Positions 1-6,843 of a stretch of 30,864 nt of DNA are shown piece after piece. Below the pieces are notes generated by a model that saw only the letters and a program-made list of their open reading frames with translations, searched no databases and was not told the origin of the DNA. The first letter of the stretch is position 1; each line of letters begins with the position of its first letter. Location: contig DASYKE010000166.1 of assembly GCA_035995725.1 (NCBI GenBank), positions 1 through 30,864 of the forward strand. Direction: 5' to 3'. The DNA comes from JAQGLW01 sp035995725 (GTDB lineage: Bacteria > Pseudomonadota > Gammaproteobacteria > Burkholderiales > Burkholderiaceae_D). The position numbers and the translations under genes are program-made.

Positions 1-208
1 TTTCGAAGATGAGCAGATCGATGACGTGATGGACAAGATGCGTGACGTCCAAATCCGGAGGGTGCCGGTAATGGATCGGAATAATCGGCTGATCGGCATG
101 GTTTCGCTCGGCGACCTGGCGACGAAAACATCGGCAGACGCCGAGGTAAAAGATACATTGGAAAATATCTCTTCGCCATCGGAGCCGGACCGCTCGACCA
201 TGCACTGA
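1..208 (+). CDS. CBS domain protein, C-terminal end only
   Basis: The reading frame is open from base 2 at the window edge and stops at 206-208, so only the last 68 residues are visible. The stretch with VRRVPV-like text (here IRRVPVMDRNNRLIGMVSLG) is the typical second half of a CBS motif: strand, turn with a charged loop, then a GMVSLGDLA helix start. CBS pairs bind adenosyl nucleotides and regulate enzymes or act alone. The tail after the motif is short and polar, so nothing else is fused at the C terminus. In betaproteobacteria, stand-alone two-CBS proteins often sit in stress-gene clusters like the one that follows. The upstream half, and so any N-terminal partner domain, lies outside the window. 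Confidence 0.85.
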   Translation, partial: FEDEQIDDVMDKMRDVQIRRVPVMDRNNRLIGMVSLGDLATKTSADAEVKDTLENISSPSEPDRSTMH

Positions 209-924
209 TCAATGTAATTGAAATGCCGGTGCCGACATTGGCTGGACGCTTGCGCGAAAGCCGCGATTGATTTATCTCGGGCCGCCTGAATATGCGCGTG
301 GTCGCTATGCGGCTGTTCGCGTGCATTATGCATGATGCCCATTATCAATGCTCGGCAAGAATTACCGAAGTTCACGATAAGCATTACGATGCCGGCGGTC
401 AATTTTTTGGCCGGAAAGTCAAATGCATTTGCTGACAAATCGGTGCCTGATTTTGCGACGCTTGTACGATCGCCACAACAAAATCGCTGCGCAGCTTGGC
501 CCAGCCACCCTATGTGGATGGCATAGGGCTTGCAATATGAAAGCAGCAGCGATTCGGAAAAGCTTGTCTGCCTGGAGCAACCCTGCATGTAACTTGCCTT
601 TCTCCGCTGGCATATGGCACGCCAACCGGATTGTGCATGAAAAGAACATCTGAACGGCAACTCCGGATGCAACGAAAATCAATGCCTCTTGTCACATCCT
701 CGGTAAGGCCTGTTAATCCCGCTTTCACGGGATAGCTGTATACCGCGCGGACTTGGGCTTGCCATTTGAAGGGATGCGACGGCACTGCATTCTTCAGACA
801 CCGCTTTCTGCCGCATCCGATACAACCGGCGGGCAAGCAGCCCGTTCACGCTGACATCAAACAGCAAGACTTATGGAGCAGGAAACGCTTATTCAAATCG
901 GACTCATCTGAAAAGGAGATTATT
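209..924. other. Gene-free stretch before the BON gene
   Basis: About 700 bases without a convincing gene. Short open frames exist on both strands, but none has a good ribosome site together with recognisable protein text. One hairpin (716-733) is listed separately. A TATACC box at about 739-744 could be a promoter element for the next gene. Given the decayed genes further on, this stretch may also hold an unrecognisable remnant. Confidence 0.5.
716..733 (+). other. Hairpin upstream of the BON gene
   Basis: The arms ATCCCG and CGGGAT form a perfect 6-bp stem around a CTTTCA loop. The core TCCCGCTTTCACGGGA is almost identical to the first hairpin in the hsp20 leader (TCCCGCTTTACGGGA at 3086-3100). 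It lies about 190 bases before the BON gene start. Its function is unknown. Confidence 0.45.
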
Positions 925-2100
925 GTGCGACAAGACTCAACGGGAACTAAGCAACTGGCAAAACTGATAGGCGGCATAGCTCTGGGCGCGATTGCAATGT
1001 ATCTGGCTGATCCGGCACAGGGCAGGCGGCGGCGCGCGATGGCACAAGACAAAATACGCGGCATGACGCATAAAACCGGCGATGCCATTAATGTCGCAGT
1101 GCGGGATGCTGGCAACCGGTTGGCCGGTCTTCAGGCGCAGGCGAACCGGCTGCTGGCGCAGGGCAGCAGAAGCAAACCAATCGATAACCACGTGCTGGAG
1201 GCGCGCGTGCGCTCCAGGCTTGGACGGATGCTGATGAATTCGCCTCCCGTCGACATAACGGCGCAGCAGGGAAGCGTCGTACTGGGCGGATCGGTCGGTG
1301 CAGAAGAAAAGGCGCAACTGATGAAAGCGGCACAGGCAATTCCGGGTGTTCTCGAAGTCAAGGACCGGCTTCAAGTCCATGATCAGGCGGGCGGCATGTC
1401 AAGGTCGCAAAGCCGCGGCTGGCTCGCGCCGCAAAGCTGGCCCCCTGCCACATGGTTGCTGGCGGCTCTGGGCGGTGGCGTGTTGGGATACTATGCAATG
1501 ACGCGACGCACCTCGTCGGGAGAGCTGGCGGCGGTAGCCGGACTCGGTTTTCTCGCGCGCACCTTGGGCAGCACAGACATGAAGCGGTTGTTTGGATCAG
1601 GCGACGGCACCCAGCCGGTCGACTTGCAGAAAACGATCGAGATAAACGCATCACCCGAGACTGTGTTCGATATCTGGAGCAAATACGAGAATTTCCCGCA
1701 TTTCATGTCGCATGTAGTGGAAGTACGCGATCTGGGTGATCAGCGGTCGCATTGGGTCGTCAAGGGACCGGCGGGCGCCAATATCGAATGGGTTTCGGTG
1801 CTGACCGAGTCCACGCGCCCGAGCGTGCTGGCCTGGGAATGCGAGCCGGGCGCCGAAGTGGAAAACGCCGGATCGGTGCGACTCGAACCGTCATCGACTG
1901 GCGGCACGCGCGCAACAGTGCAGATGTCATACAGCCCGCCGGCGGGGGTAGTGGGGAAAAGTCTGGCCAGATTGCTGGGCAGCGATCCGCAGAGAGAGCT
2001 CGAAGATAATTTGCTGCGGATGAAGAATTTCATCGAAAACGGCAATTCGCCCAAGGATGTTGCGCAACCACCCTCCGCGTCGGGCAAGATATTGCATTGA
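925..2100 (+). CDS. BON-domain and SRPBCC (cyclase/dehydrase-type) membrane protein
   Basis: A 391-residue protein read from GTG 925. A strong ribosome site (AAAAGGAG, 911-918) sits just before it, so the longer open frame starting at 766 is unlikely to be used. Residues 13-28 are a hydrophobic glycine-rich segment followed by RRRR, resembling YtxH-type anchors. Residues about 87-153 form a BON domain (pattern DITAQQGSVVLGGSV ... GVLEVKDRL), known for binding phospholipids or envelope components. Residues 174-192 and 199-214 are two hydrophobic segments. Residues about 236-378 are an SRPBCC/polyketide-cyclase-like fold (IEINASPETVFDIWSKYENF, then WECEPGAEV), which binds hydrophobic ligands. 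The likely role is inner-membrane or envelope maintenance under stress. The substrate is unknown. It stands alone on this strand. Confidence 0.85.
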   Translation: MRQDSTGTKQLAKLIGGIALGAIAMYLADPAQGRRRRAMAQDKIRGMTHKTGDAINVAVRDAGNRLAGLQAQANRLLAQGSRSKPIDNHVLEARVRSRLGRMLMNSPPVDITAQQGSVVLGGSVGAEEKAQLMKAAQAIPGVLEVKDRLQVHDQAGGMSRSQSRGWLAPQSWPPATWLLAALGGGVLGYYAMTRRTSSGELAAVAGLGFLARTLGSTDMKRLFGSGDGTQPVDLQKTIEINASPETVFDIWSKYENFPHFMSHVVEVRDLGDQRSHWVVKGPAGANIEWVSVLTESTRPSVLAWECEPGAEVENAGSVRLEPSSTGGTRATVQMSYSPPAGVVGKSLARLLGSDPQRELEDNLLRMKNFIENGNSPKDVAQPPSASGKILH

Positions 2101-2123
2101 TCGATTTGACGATGGGTGTTTCG

Positions 2124-2144
2124 AATTCAAGAGTTTCTTGAATT
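2124..2144 (+). terminator. Perfect AT-rich hairpin after the BON gene
   Basis: AATTCAAGA and TCTTGAATT form a perfect 9-bp stem with a 3-base GTT loop, 23 bases after the stop codon of the BON/SRPBCC gene. There is no run of T after it on either strand, so it is not a classical intrinsic terminator. It may mark or protect the 3' end of the transcript. Confidence 0.4.
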
Positions 2145-2450
2145 TCAAAATATCCTGTCCACTGCTGCCAGTTCTCCATTGAGCATCGCAATCGCTTTGG
2201 CCGCGTCCTGCTGACAAAGACAGCCGACGATTGCAATCCTTTGTTGCATTGACCGGGGTGCGCGGTACTGGCGGAGTGCGTAATCCATGGCGTGCATGAG
2301 TTTTGCCGGAAATTTGCCGACATCATCAGACGCAGGGCCGTCGATAAGGTTTCACTGCCGTTGCGATGGCATGCGGCTTGGATCGCAGCGGAAAGCCGCA
2401 CGGTGGTTCATCAAGTAGCAGCAATCGCCATCAGCAGAAAGAAACCTTTC

Positions 2451-2924
2451 ATGGCTACGCCTCTGCACATCCTCGGTATATCGGGCAGCCTGCACAAGAA
2501 ATCGCATACCACCGCCGTGTTGCATGCCGTCCAACAATTGCTGCCGGAAGACGTCACATAGAAATATTCGCCCGGCCCCAATACCGATGTACAACGATGA
2601 TGTCCGCGAGCAAGACTTTCCGCAACCGGTGCAACAGTTCAGGCATCGGATTGCCTTAGCGGACGCCATGCTGATTGTTTCACAGGATTACAGCTTCGAT
2701 TTCCGGACTGCTGAAGAACGCGATCGATTGGGCGTCGTGGCCGCCGAATCAGTCTTTTGACGACAAATCGTGGAAACCAATCGGCCCGAAGTAATGATCT
2801 TTTTGGCGCATACCAGATTCGACGACAACGGCAATCTCATCGATAAACGGCGAGCCGGGCATTCATCCATAAAATGCTGGTTGCACTTGCGGACCGGACG
2901 CGTCGCCTGACGCACGTTTATTGA
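2451..2924 (+). pseudogene. Decayed NADPH-dependent FMN reductase (azoreductase/ChrR-like)
   Basis: Starting at ATG 2451, frame 3 reads MATPLHILGISGSLHKKSHT, the typical flavin-phosphate loop of NADPH-dependent FMN reductases, and stops at TAG 2559-2561. One inserted T there would restore V-T-L-E-I-F. From about 2588 frame 1 gives PMYNDDVREQDFPQPVQQF and then ADAMLIVSQDYSF. From 2702 frame 2 gives SGLLKNAIDWASWPPNQSFD, the family's conserved block, and it stops soon after. At about 2779-2850 another frame gives RPEVMIFLAHTRFDDNGNL, and a last shift gives KMLVALADRTRRL ending at TGA 2922-2924. The part between the NAIDW block and the PEV block (about 40-50 residues, including the usual GAS-G motif) is missing. 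At least four frameshifts and one deletion make it non-functional. The family identity is secure from four collinear blocks. Confidence 0.88.
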
Positions 2925-2953
2925 TGCGGCCCGCGCTTTTTTGTGCCGCATCA
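2922..2953 (+). terminator. Hairpin over the end of the decayed reductase gene
   Basis: TGATGCGGC (2922-2930) and GCCGCATCA (2945-2953) form a 9-bp perfect stem whose left arm begins with the remnant's stop codon. The 14-base loop contains a CTTTTTT run that follows a smaller GCG-GCC-CGC fold, so either structure could have served as a terminator for the lost gene. Activity is unproven. Confidence 0.45.
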
Positions 2954-3044
2954 GTAAGTGACGGCAGCGTAATTTTGCCCGTCGGAGATTTCCAGCGTCG
3001 AAACTCGGGATCCCCCTTTTATATCGACTCGATGCGCCCATCCT

Positions 3045-3074
3045 CTTGAAATCACTGTTTGAATATCCTATATA
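3045..3074 (+). promoter_or_regulatory. Heat-shock (sigma-32-type) promoter of hsp20
   Basis: CTTGAAA at 3045-3051 is an exact match to the known RpoH -35 consensus. About 15 bases later TCCTATAT (3066-3073) fits the RpoH -10 consensus CCCCATNT at six of seven defined positions. The same stretch can also be read as a housekeeping promoter: TTGAAA (3046-3051), 17 bases, TATATA (3069-3074). Placed before an Hsp20 gene, heat-shock control is the natural reading. The start point has not been measured. Confidence 0.65.
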
Positions 3075-3083
3075 TTTATGGAA

Positions 3084-3176
3084 CCTCCCGCTTTACGGGA
3101 GGGAAGCTTCCCTTTTCGCTTTTAGGGAAGGCTCGGAAACATGGATGCAAGCATTCATGCATTGATGAAAGGAAGC
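3084..3176 (+). promoter_or_regulatory. hsp20 leader with two tandem hairpins, possible RNA thermometer
   Basis: The first hairpin is CCTCCCG (3084-3090) with CGGGAGG (3096-3102). The second is CTTCCCT (3107-3113) with AGGGAAG (3124-3130). Both are perfect 7-bp stems. The ribosome site GGAAGC (3171-3176), five or so bases before the Hsp20 ATG, is exactly complementary to GCTTCC at 3106-3111, which is the left arm of the second hairpin. The leader could therefore switch between the local hairpin and a fold that hides the ribosome site. This resembles thermosensor leaders of small heat-shock genes in concept, but the sequence is not a clear ROSE element. Function is inferred from structure and position only. 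Confidence 0.45.
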
Positions 3177-3179
3177 ATT

Positions 3180-3674
3180 ATGAATATCGCTAGACGAAAT
3201 GACTCACCTCTTACAAGCATTTATCGCCCAATGCCGGTCCCAATGCCGATAAATGATCAGCTTGGGCGCGTGGTTGAAAATATGTTTGAAGATTTTTTTG
3301 CGCCCTTTACCCCATATTCCGCTCTAGCGGGAGGGGAACCTGATGGTACGGCGAGTCCACCGATCAACGTGGCCGAGACGGCTGATGCATATCGGGTGGA
3401 GGTCGAACTTCCTGGCGTGTCGAAAGAAGACATCAAGGTCGCAGTCGACAATCGACGGGTCATGATCGAGGCCGAGGAAAAACGCGAGCAGGATCAAAAA
3501 GAAGGAGAGCGCCTGATCTACGCTGAGCGCAATGCAACGAAGTATGCGCGCAGCTTTACGCTACCGTCCGAAGTCGACGATGCCGGCGCACAAGCCAAAT
3601 TCGAAAACGGCGTGTTGACTTTGACCCTGCCGAAAAAGCAGCCTCCACAACCTAAACAGCTTGCGATTCAGTAA
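3180..3674 (+). CDS. Small heat-shock protein Hsp20 (alpha-crystallin family)
   Basis: A 164-residue ATP-independent chaperone that holds unfolding proteins in the cytoplasm. The start is ATG 3180 (MNIARRND), with GAAAGGAAGC just before it. An upstream in-frame ATG at 3141 lacks such a site. The N-terminal arm (to about residue 58) contains the hydrophobic stretch MFEDFFAPFTPY. The alpha-crystallin domain follows (about 60-155), with AYRVEVELPGVSKEDIKV and the diagnostic A-x-x-x-N-G-V-L-T-L-T-L-P-K signature. The C-terminal tail is short, proline-rich and ends near LAIQ, where an I-x-I-like anchor is expected. A heat-shock-type promoter and a two-hairpin leader lie upstream. The length is normal for the family. 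Confidence 0.95.
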   Translation: MNIARRNDSPLTSIYRPMPVPMPINDQLGRVVENMFEDFFAPFTPYSALAGGEPDGTASPPINVAETADAYRVEVELPGVSKEDIKVAVDNRRVMIEAEEKREQDQKEGERLIYAERNATKYARSFTLPSEVDDAGAQAKFENGVLTLTLPKKQPPQPKQLAIQ

Positions 3675-3744
3675 GCGTTGTGGAATATGCCGTACACAAT
3701 GCGCGGCTTATTTTATCTTCATACTTCCTTATCAAAAAACCGCC

Positions 3745-3969
3745 ATGCACAATCAACGTGTCGAATACAAAGGCTACGTAATTTTGCCGAAACTGAGCGG
3801 TGGAAGTGGCGGCAGATGGTATGGTGGATATGAAATATCGAAAGGCGGCACCACGATACGCGCCAGGGAAAATATCTTTCCCGGATTTTTTTATTCCGAC
3901 GCCGCTTGTGGCGACAGTATCGAACATGCGAAAAGCGAGATCGACAATCTGACGACGATTGAGGGTTGA
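3745..3969 (+). CDS. Small protein of unknown function
   Basis: A 74-residue protein if read from ATG 3745 (MHNQRVEYKGYVI). No strong ribosome site is seen, and the frame is open back to 3661, so the start is uncertain. The pattern is EYKGYVI, then a glycine-rich turn, then WYGGYEI, then a basic stretch and a final helix rich in alanine and acidic residues (AACGDSIEHAKSEIDNL). This strand-turn-strand-helix plan and the EYKG opening recur in the gene at 19018-19269, so the two may belong to one family of small beta-alpha proteins. No function can be assigned. It lies 70 bases after hsp20 on the same strand and might be co-transcribed. Confidence 0.6.
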   Translation: MHNQRVEYKGYVILPKLSGGSGGRWYGGYEISKGGTTIRARENIFPGFFYSDAACGDSIEHAKSEIDNLTTIEG

Positions 3970-4053
3970 CCGGCGCATGTGGGCCATAGGCGATATATAA
4001 CATAACGCCGGATTGATGAATCCGACATGTTATCAGCAAAGATTAATATAGCG

Positions 4054-4252
4054 ATGCAGCGGTTTTTGATCCTTGCCGGAAAAGTCTAGCTGGTCATCGA
4101 TAGGCCGGTCGTGGATTTCCAAGGTTCCGTTTGGGCGCTTGCCGGGCGACATCAACATCATGCGGGCAAGATTCGGCTTTCACTTCCCGTTGATGGCCTG
4201 TATGCTGATCTCGCTGGTTATGACTGTAGTAGCGATCCAGCGTGAGCTATCG
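4054..4252 (+). pseudogene. Frameshifted DUF2905-type small membrane protein
   Basis: ATG 4054 gives MQRFLILAGKV and then stops in frame 1. This is the usual start of DUF2905 proteins (M-x-R-x-L-I-x-x-G). In frame 2, about 50 bases on, the text ISKVPFGRLPGDINI, then FGFHFPLMACMLISLVMTVV matches the family's hallmark G-R-L-P-G-D-I block followed by the FPL membrane helix. The two halves need a frameshift to be joined. Frame 2 then runs on for about 50 residues past the usual C terminus, so the end is probably altered too. DUF2905 proteins are about 65-70 residues with two membrane helices and unknown function. A second gene copy could exist elsewhere in the genome. Confidence 0.72.
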
Positions 4253-4308
4253 CGCACTTTGGCGTGCGTTCGTCGTCGGCATATCATGCCATGCTACCGT
4301 CGGATTGC

Positions 4309-4333
4309 GTCTGATTGCTTTATTCAATCAGAC
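4309..4333. terminator. Perfect 9-bp hairpin
   Basis: GTCTGATTG (4309-4317) and CAATCAGAC (4325-4333) form a perfect stem around CTTTATT. No T-run follows on either strand, so termination is uncertain. It stands between the decayed DUF2905 gene and the next small gene. Confidence 0.4.
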
Positions 4334-4435
4334 TGGTCTTGTCATGTTGTGGAACCATGTTTCTGGCTTTTAATCGAAAGAAATCTTCGCTATTTTCATT
4401 CAGCACAGCACGTTTGAAAAGGAGTTCGATGCGCG

Positions 4436-4762
4436 ATGCAATCCAGCGAAATTCAACGGCGCTTCAATCATGAAAAGCAAGCCATTGATCAGGCCGCGCA
4501 GGTCTGTCAATCCACCGCCACGGTACCGATGGGTTTGAAAGACAGCCTTCAACAGCTCGATCAGAAATCCGAGCAGGCAAGAAAAGTCATGCAGCGGTTT
4601 GACGATGAAGATACTGTCCGGCGATGCGTGGACGATCTTGAGCAACCTGGAGACCGCGCGAAAGATGCCTGTCAGCGGGCCGACAACGTTGATGACAAGC
4701 TCAAAAGCGTCGTCATGCAAGCGCATCTGGAATTGTCGGATTCAAAGCATCAGCTGCATTGA
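4436..4762 (+). CDS. Small helical protein of unknown function
   Basis: A 108-residue, highly polar and almost wholly helical protein. It has heptad-like stretches such as LKDSLQQLDQKSEQARKVMQ and NVDDKLKSVVMQAHLELSDS, and no membrane segment or signal peptide. Three cysteines are present. The start ATG 4436 lies 11 bases after GGAG (4421-4424). A nearer ATG at 4429 is in another frame and gives only 14 codons, so it could be a tiny upstream ORF that affects initiation. No family is recognised. Its position among stress genes suggests a related role, but this is only context. Confidence 0.65.
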   Translation: MQSSEIQRRFNHEKQAIDQAAQVCQSTATVPMGLKDSLQQLDQKSEQARKVMQRFDDEDTVRRCVDDLEQPGDRAKDACQRADNVDDKLKSVVMQAHLELSDSKHQLH

Positions 4763-4973
4763 TTTTTTAACCTGAAGTGGACGCTGAGACGAGTACGCTT
4801 CAGCAAGAAAAATCAATCGGTCGCAACCCTTCAATTGTCAACAGTCATGTGCGCCGTCCAGTAGTCAAAGCCGGCAGGGCGGTGACTGAAGTAATGTGCT
4901 TGTCCTGTTGTCACCTATGGAGTCATTTGCCAATGCTGTCTGATTGCTCCGACGTCTCATTGAGAGGGAAATC

Positions 4974-5393
4974 ATGACGAAAAAAAATAAGCAGACAGTG
5001 CTCGCTTACGTCGATGCGTTCAATCGCGGCGATATCGATGCGCTTTGCGCGTTGTTTGCGCCTGATGCATTGGTTCATGGCGTGCTTGGCTGGGGCCGTG
5101 TCGCTCAGGCCAAGCCGATCTGGCGGGCGATGGCCAATAGCTTCGGCATGAACCTGCAGGTAGACGCTATCATTGAAGAAGACGATGTAGTGGCAGTGCG
5201 ATATACCGAGCGGGAAAAATCGTTCACGCCTTTTCGCACCGAACCGGCTGGCGACGGCACTTATGAGGCGGTGGCAATCGAATGGTTCGAAGTCAAGGAT
5301 GGACTCATTCATCGCCGCTGGGGTACGCGGGATTCGGCATCGGTATTCCGACACCAGGACTGTCTGTCAACTGAATCTCGCGTCGCCCGTTGA
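4974..5393 (+). CDS. SnoaL-like (NTF2-fold) protein
   Basis: A 139-residue protein with AGAGGG (4962-4967) a few bases before ATG 4974. The opening KKNKQTVLAYVDAFNRGDID followed by CALFAPDALVHGVLG is the classic SnoaL/NTF2-like start: a long helix, then the cone strand. The end GTYEAVAIEWFEVKDGLIHRRW is the conserved closing pair of strands. Family members include polyketide cyclases, ester-cyclase-like and many uncharacterised small-molecule binding proteins. The catalytic or ligand residues cannot be assigned here. A plausible role is binding or turning over a small hydrophobic compound in the cytoplasm. It stands alone and converges on the lipoprotein gene. Confidence 0.85.
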   Translation: MTKKNKQTVLAYVDAFNRGDIDALCALFAPDALVHGVLGWGRVAQAKPIWRAMANSFGMNLQVDAIIEEDDVVAVRYTEREKSFTPFRTEPAGDGTYEAVAIEWFEVKDGLIHRRWGTRDSASVFRHQDCLSTESRVAR

Positions 5394-5433
5394 ACTTGGC
5401 TGCATGAACCTGACTGTATGAACTTGACCGTGA
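5392..5433. repeat. Three imperfect 14-bp tandem repeats
   Basis: The units GAACTTGGCTGCAT (5392-5405), GAACCTGACTGTAT (5406-5419) and GAACTTGACCGTGA (5420-5433) follow each other without spacers, beginning in the stop codon of the SnoaL-like gene. Between neighbours they differ at three to five positions. They lie in the gap between converging genes, and their function is unknown. Confidence 0.6.
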
Positions 5434-5533
5434 TACGGGGCGAAGTGCCTGGCGCGACAAAGCAGCTGCCGGTCCGCAGCACTGGCATCAATGCCGCGCT
5501 CCCTCCTGTGGTCACATCTTACTCTGACTCTTG

Positions 5534-5854
5534 CTATTTCTTGTCCAGCGGAGCAGGAGTGGAGTGATTATTGACTTGTCCAGGCAACGGCATCGAAGTG
5601 GCTTCCTGCTGCTTGCTTAACTCTTTCGGGCTTGCCTGGCTTGCAACGGCCGGTGGAGCGGAATCAGGCGGCGGCGCCGGCTTGATTGCAGCGTCCGACG
5701 ATGGCACCGTACCGGGTGGAGCCGCCACGGATTGATCGACCGGTTTTGACGTGCCATTCGATGAAGTCGGTGCCGGCGATTGTGGTGATTTCTGGCAACC
5801 GGCAACCGACACGGCAAGCAAAACGCTTGCAGTCACAAAACGCAGCATATGCAT
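5534..5854 (-). CDS. Small proline-rich lipoprotein
   Basis: A 106-residue predicted lipoprotein. The start MHMLRFVTASVLLAVSVAGC gives a short positive N region, a hydrophobic core and a lipobox ending V-A-G-C, so cysteine 20 would be lipidated. The rest is low-complexity, rich in Pro, Ala and Ser (SAPPAVASQ, APPPDSAPP) and probably unfolded, as in linkers that span the periplasm. A GAGGT ribosome site lies just upstream of ATG 5854. A second in-frame ATG two codons on is less well placed. No function is known. It is 70 bases downstream of the DUF883-type gene on the same strand, so the two may form an operon. Confidence 0.8.
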   Translation of the reverse strand: MHMLRFVTASVLLAVSVAGCQKSPQSPAPTSSNGTSKPVDQSVAAPPGTVPSSDAAIKPAPPPDSAPPAVASQASPKELSKQQEATSMPLPGQVNNHSTPAPLDKK

Positions 5855-5924
5855 ATTTACCTCATAAAAGTGGCTGATTCATCGAGTACCGCGTTCACCA
5901 CAAGTTGTATTTGCCAGGACCGCT

Positions 5925-6275
5925 TTAACGCGACCGCAACAGCTGGGACAGCAGAAAGCCTGCTGCGATTGCGATAGCCAACGCGGCCACAGGTTTTTCA
6001 CGGACATGAACGCGAACGTCTTCAATTAGTTGTTCCTGCAGATTCTGGATCGGTCCGATTTTTTCGGACAGCGTCATTGCCGCTTGCGTCGCCGCGCCGG
6101 AAATTCTGTCGACGGCCTGGTGCGCACCCGAAGAAAGTCTGTCCACCGCCGGACGTGCCGCATCGGCGAGCTTGTCGATCGTCTTGTGGACAGTAGTACT
6201 TGCCTGGTCGACAGTGCGATCCCATGCACCATTTGAACCGTTGGTGCCGGCCGGTAATATTTTTGGAGAGTCCAT
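5925..6275 (-). CDS. DUF883-type (ElaB/YqjD-like) membrane-anchored protein
   Basis: A 116-residue protein. Residues about 15-90 are a long amphipathic helix with a repeated pattern (KLADAARPAVDRLSSGAHQA, then DRISGAATQAA). Residues about 90-112 are VREKPVAALAIAIAAGFLLS plus QLLRSR, the C-terminal membrane anchor typical of DUF883/ElaB proteins. In E. coli the relatives YqjD, ElaB and YgaM bind the inner membrane and, for YqjD, ribosomes in stationary phase. A similar role here is inferred. AAGGA lies 8 bases before ATG 6275. With the HPF-type gene at 17547 this would be a second stationary-phase ribosome factor in the window. Confidence 0.85.
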   Translation of the reverse strand: MDSPKILPAGTNGSNGAWDRTVDQASTTVHKTIDKLADAARPAVDRLSSGAHQAVDRISGAATQAAMTLSEKIGPIQNLQEQLIEDVRVHVREKPVAALAIAIAAGFLLSQLLRSR

Positions 6276-6843
6276 AATTATCCTTTATAAATATCGATAA
6301 TAGAGAGTAAGAACTGATTGCGGATACTGCTATACGTGGCAACGTGTAATTGTGCGGCAGCATCGGATACGACTGATTGCTGCGATTACCGCAATTGTTT
6401 TGATGTGTTGCCCACTACGATATGACAAATGAAACGGGATTTCCGTTCGGTAGCTAACATATAACTATGTGTTCTAGCAGTTTATTAGTGCTAAAAATCA
6501 TGGTTTGTGTAAGAGACGCAAGAGATTGTCGGAAGGAAATGCAAACGGTTTCATTAAGATAAAAAGCGCGACTATATTGTGCGTTTTCTACGTACCATTT
6601 GTTCGACAGACAGGCAATCTGCGTACAAAACGGTTGTGAAGCAGCAATACGTTCGCACGGCAAAATTCTTCTGTCTTATTCGAGCTGCCGGATCGTTAAT
6701 ATCAGACGTCCTGCACACTATTCAGCCATGCCGATAAAGTTATTGACTATGTTAATCCGCCGATATATTGTTTGTCAGCTTTACAATTCCGGGCTGCAAA
6801 AAAGAACCGGCGTGTCATCAACGATAAAAAATATGGAGACAAG
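6276..6843. other. Gene-free divergent region before the ABC operon
   Basis: About 570 bases between divergent transcription units (the DUF883-type gene to the left, the ABC importer to the right). It is AT-richer than its neighbours. Apart from the promoter candidate at 6743-6771 no clear motif or gene was found. Confidence 0.5.
6743..6771 (+). promoter_or_regulatory. Candidate sigma-70 promoter of the ABC operon
   Basis: TTGACT (6743-6748) is followed by TATATT after 15 bases (6764-6769) or TATTGT after 17 (6766-6771). It lies 75-100 bases before the binding-protein start codon. Found by eye only. Confidence 0.4.

Noticed and set aside
332..867. Several overlapping open frames on both strands in the first gap, one reading ITEVHDKHYDAGGQFF-like text.
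   Set aside because: None has a ribosome site with a plausible start, the protein-like piece is short and stops soon, and I could not tie it to a family.
766..924. Upstream extension of the BON/SRPBCC gene to 766.
   Set aside because: The GTG at 925 has a strong ribosome site, and the extra 53 residues look like untranslated leader.
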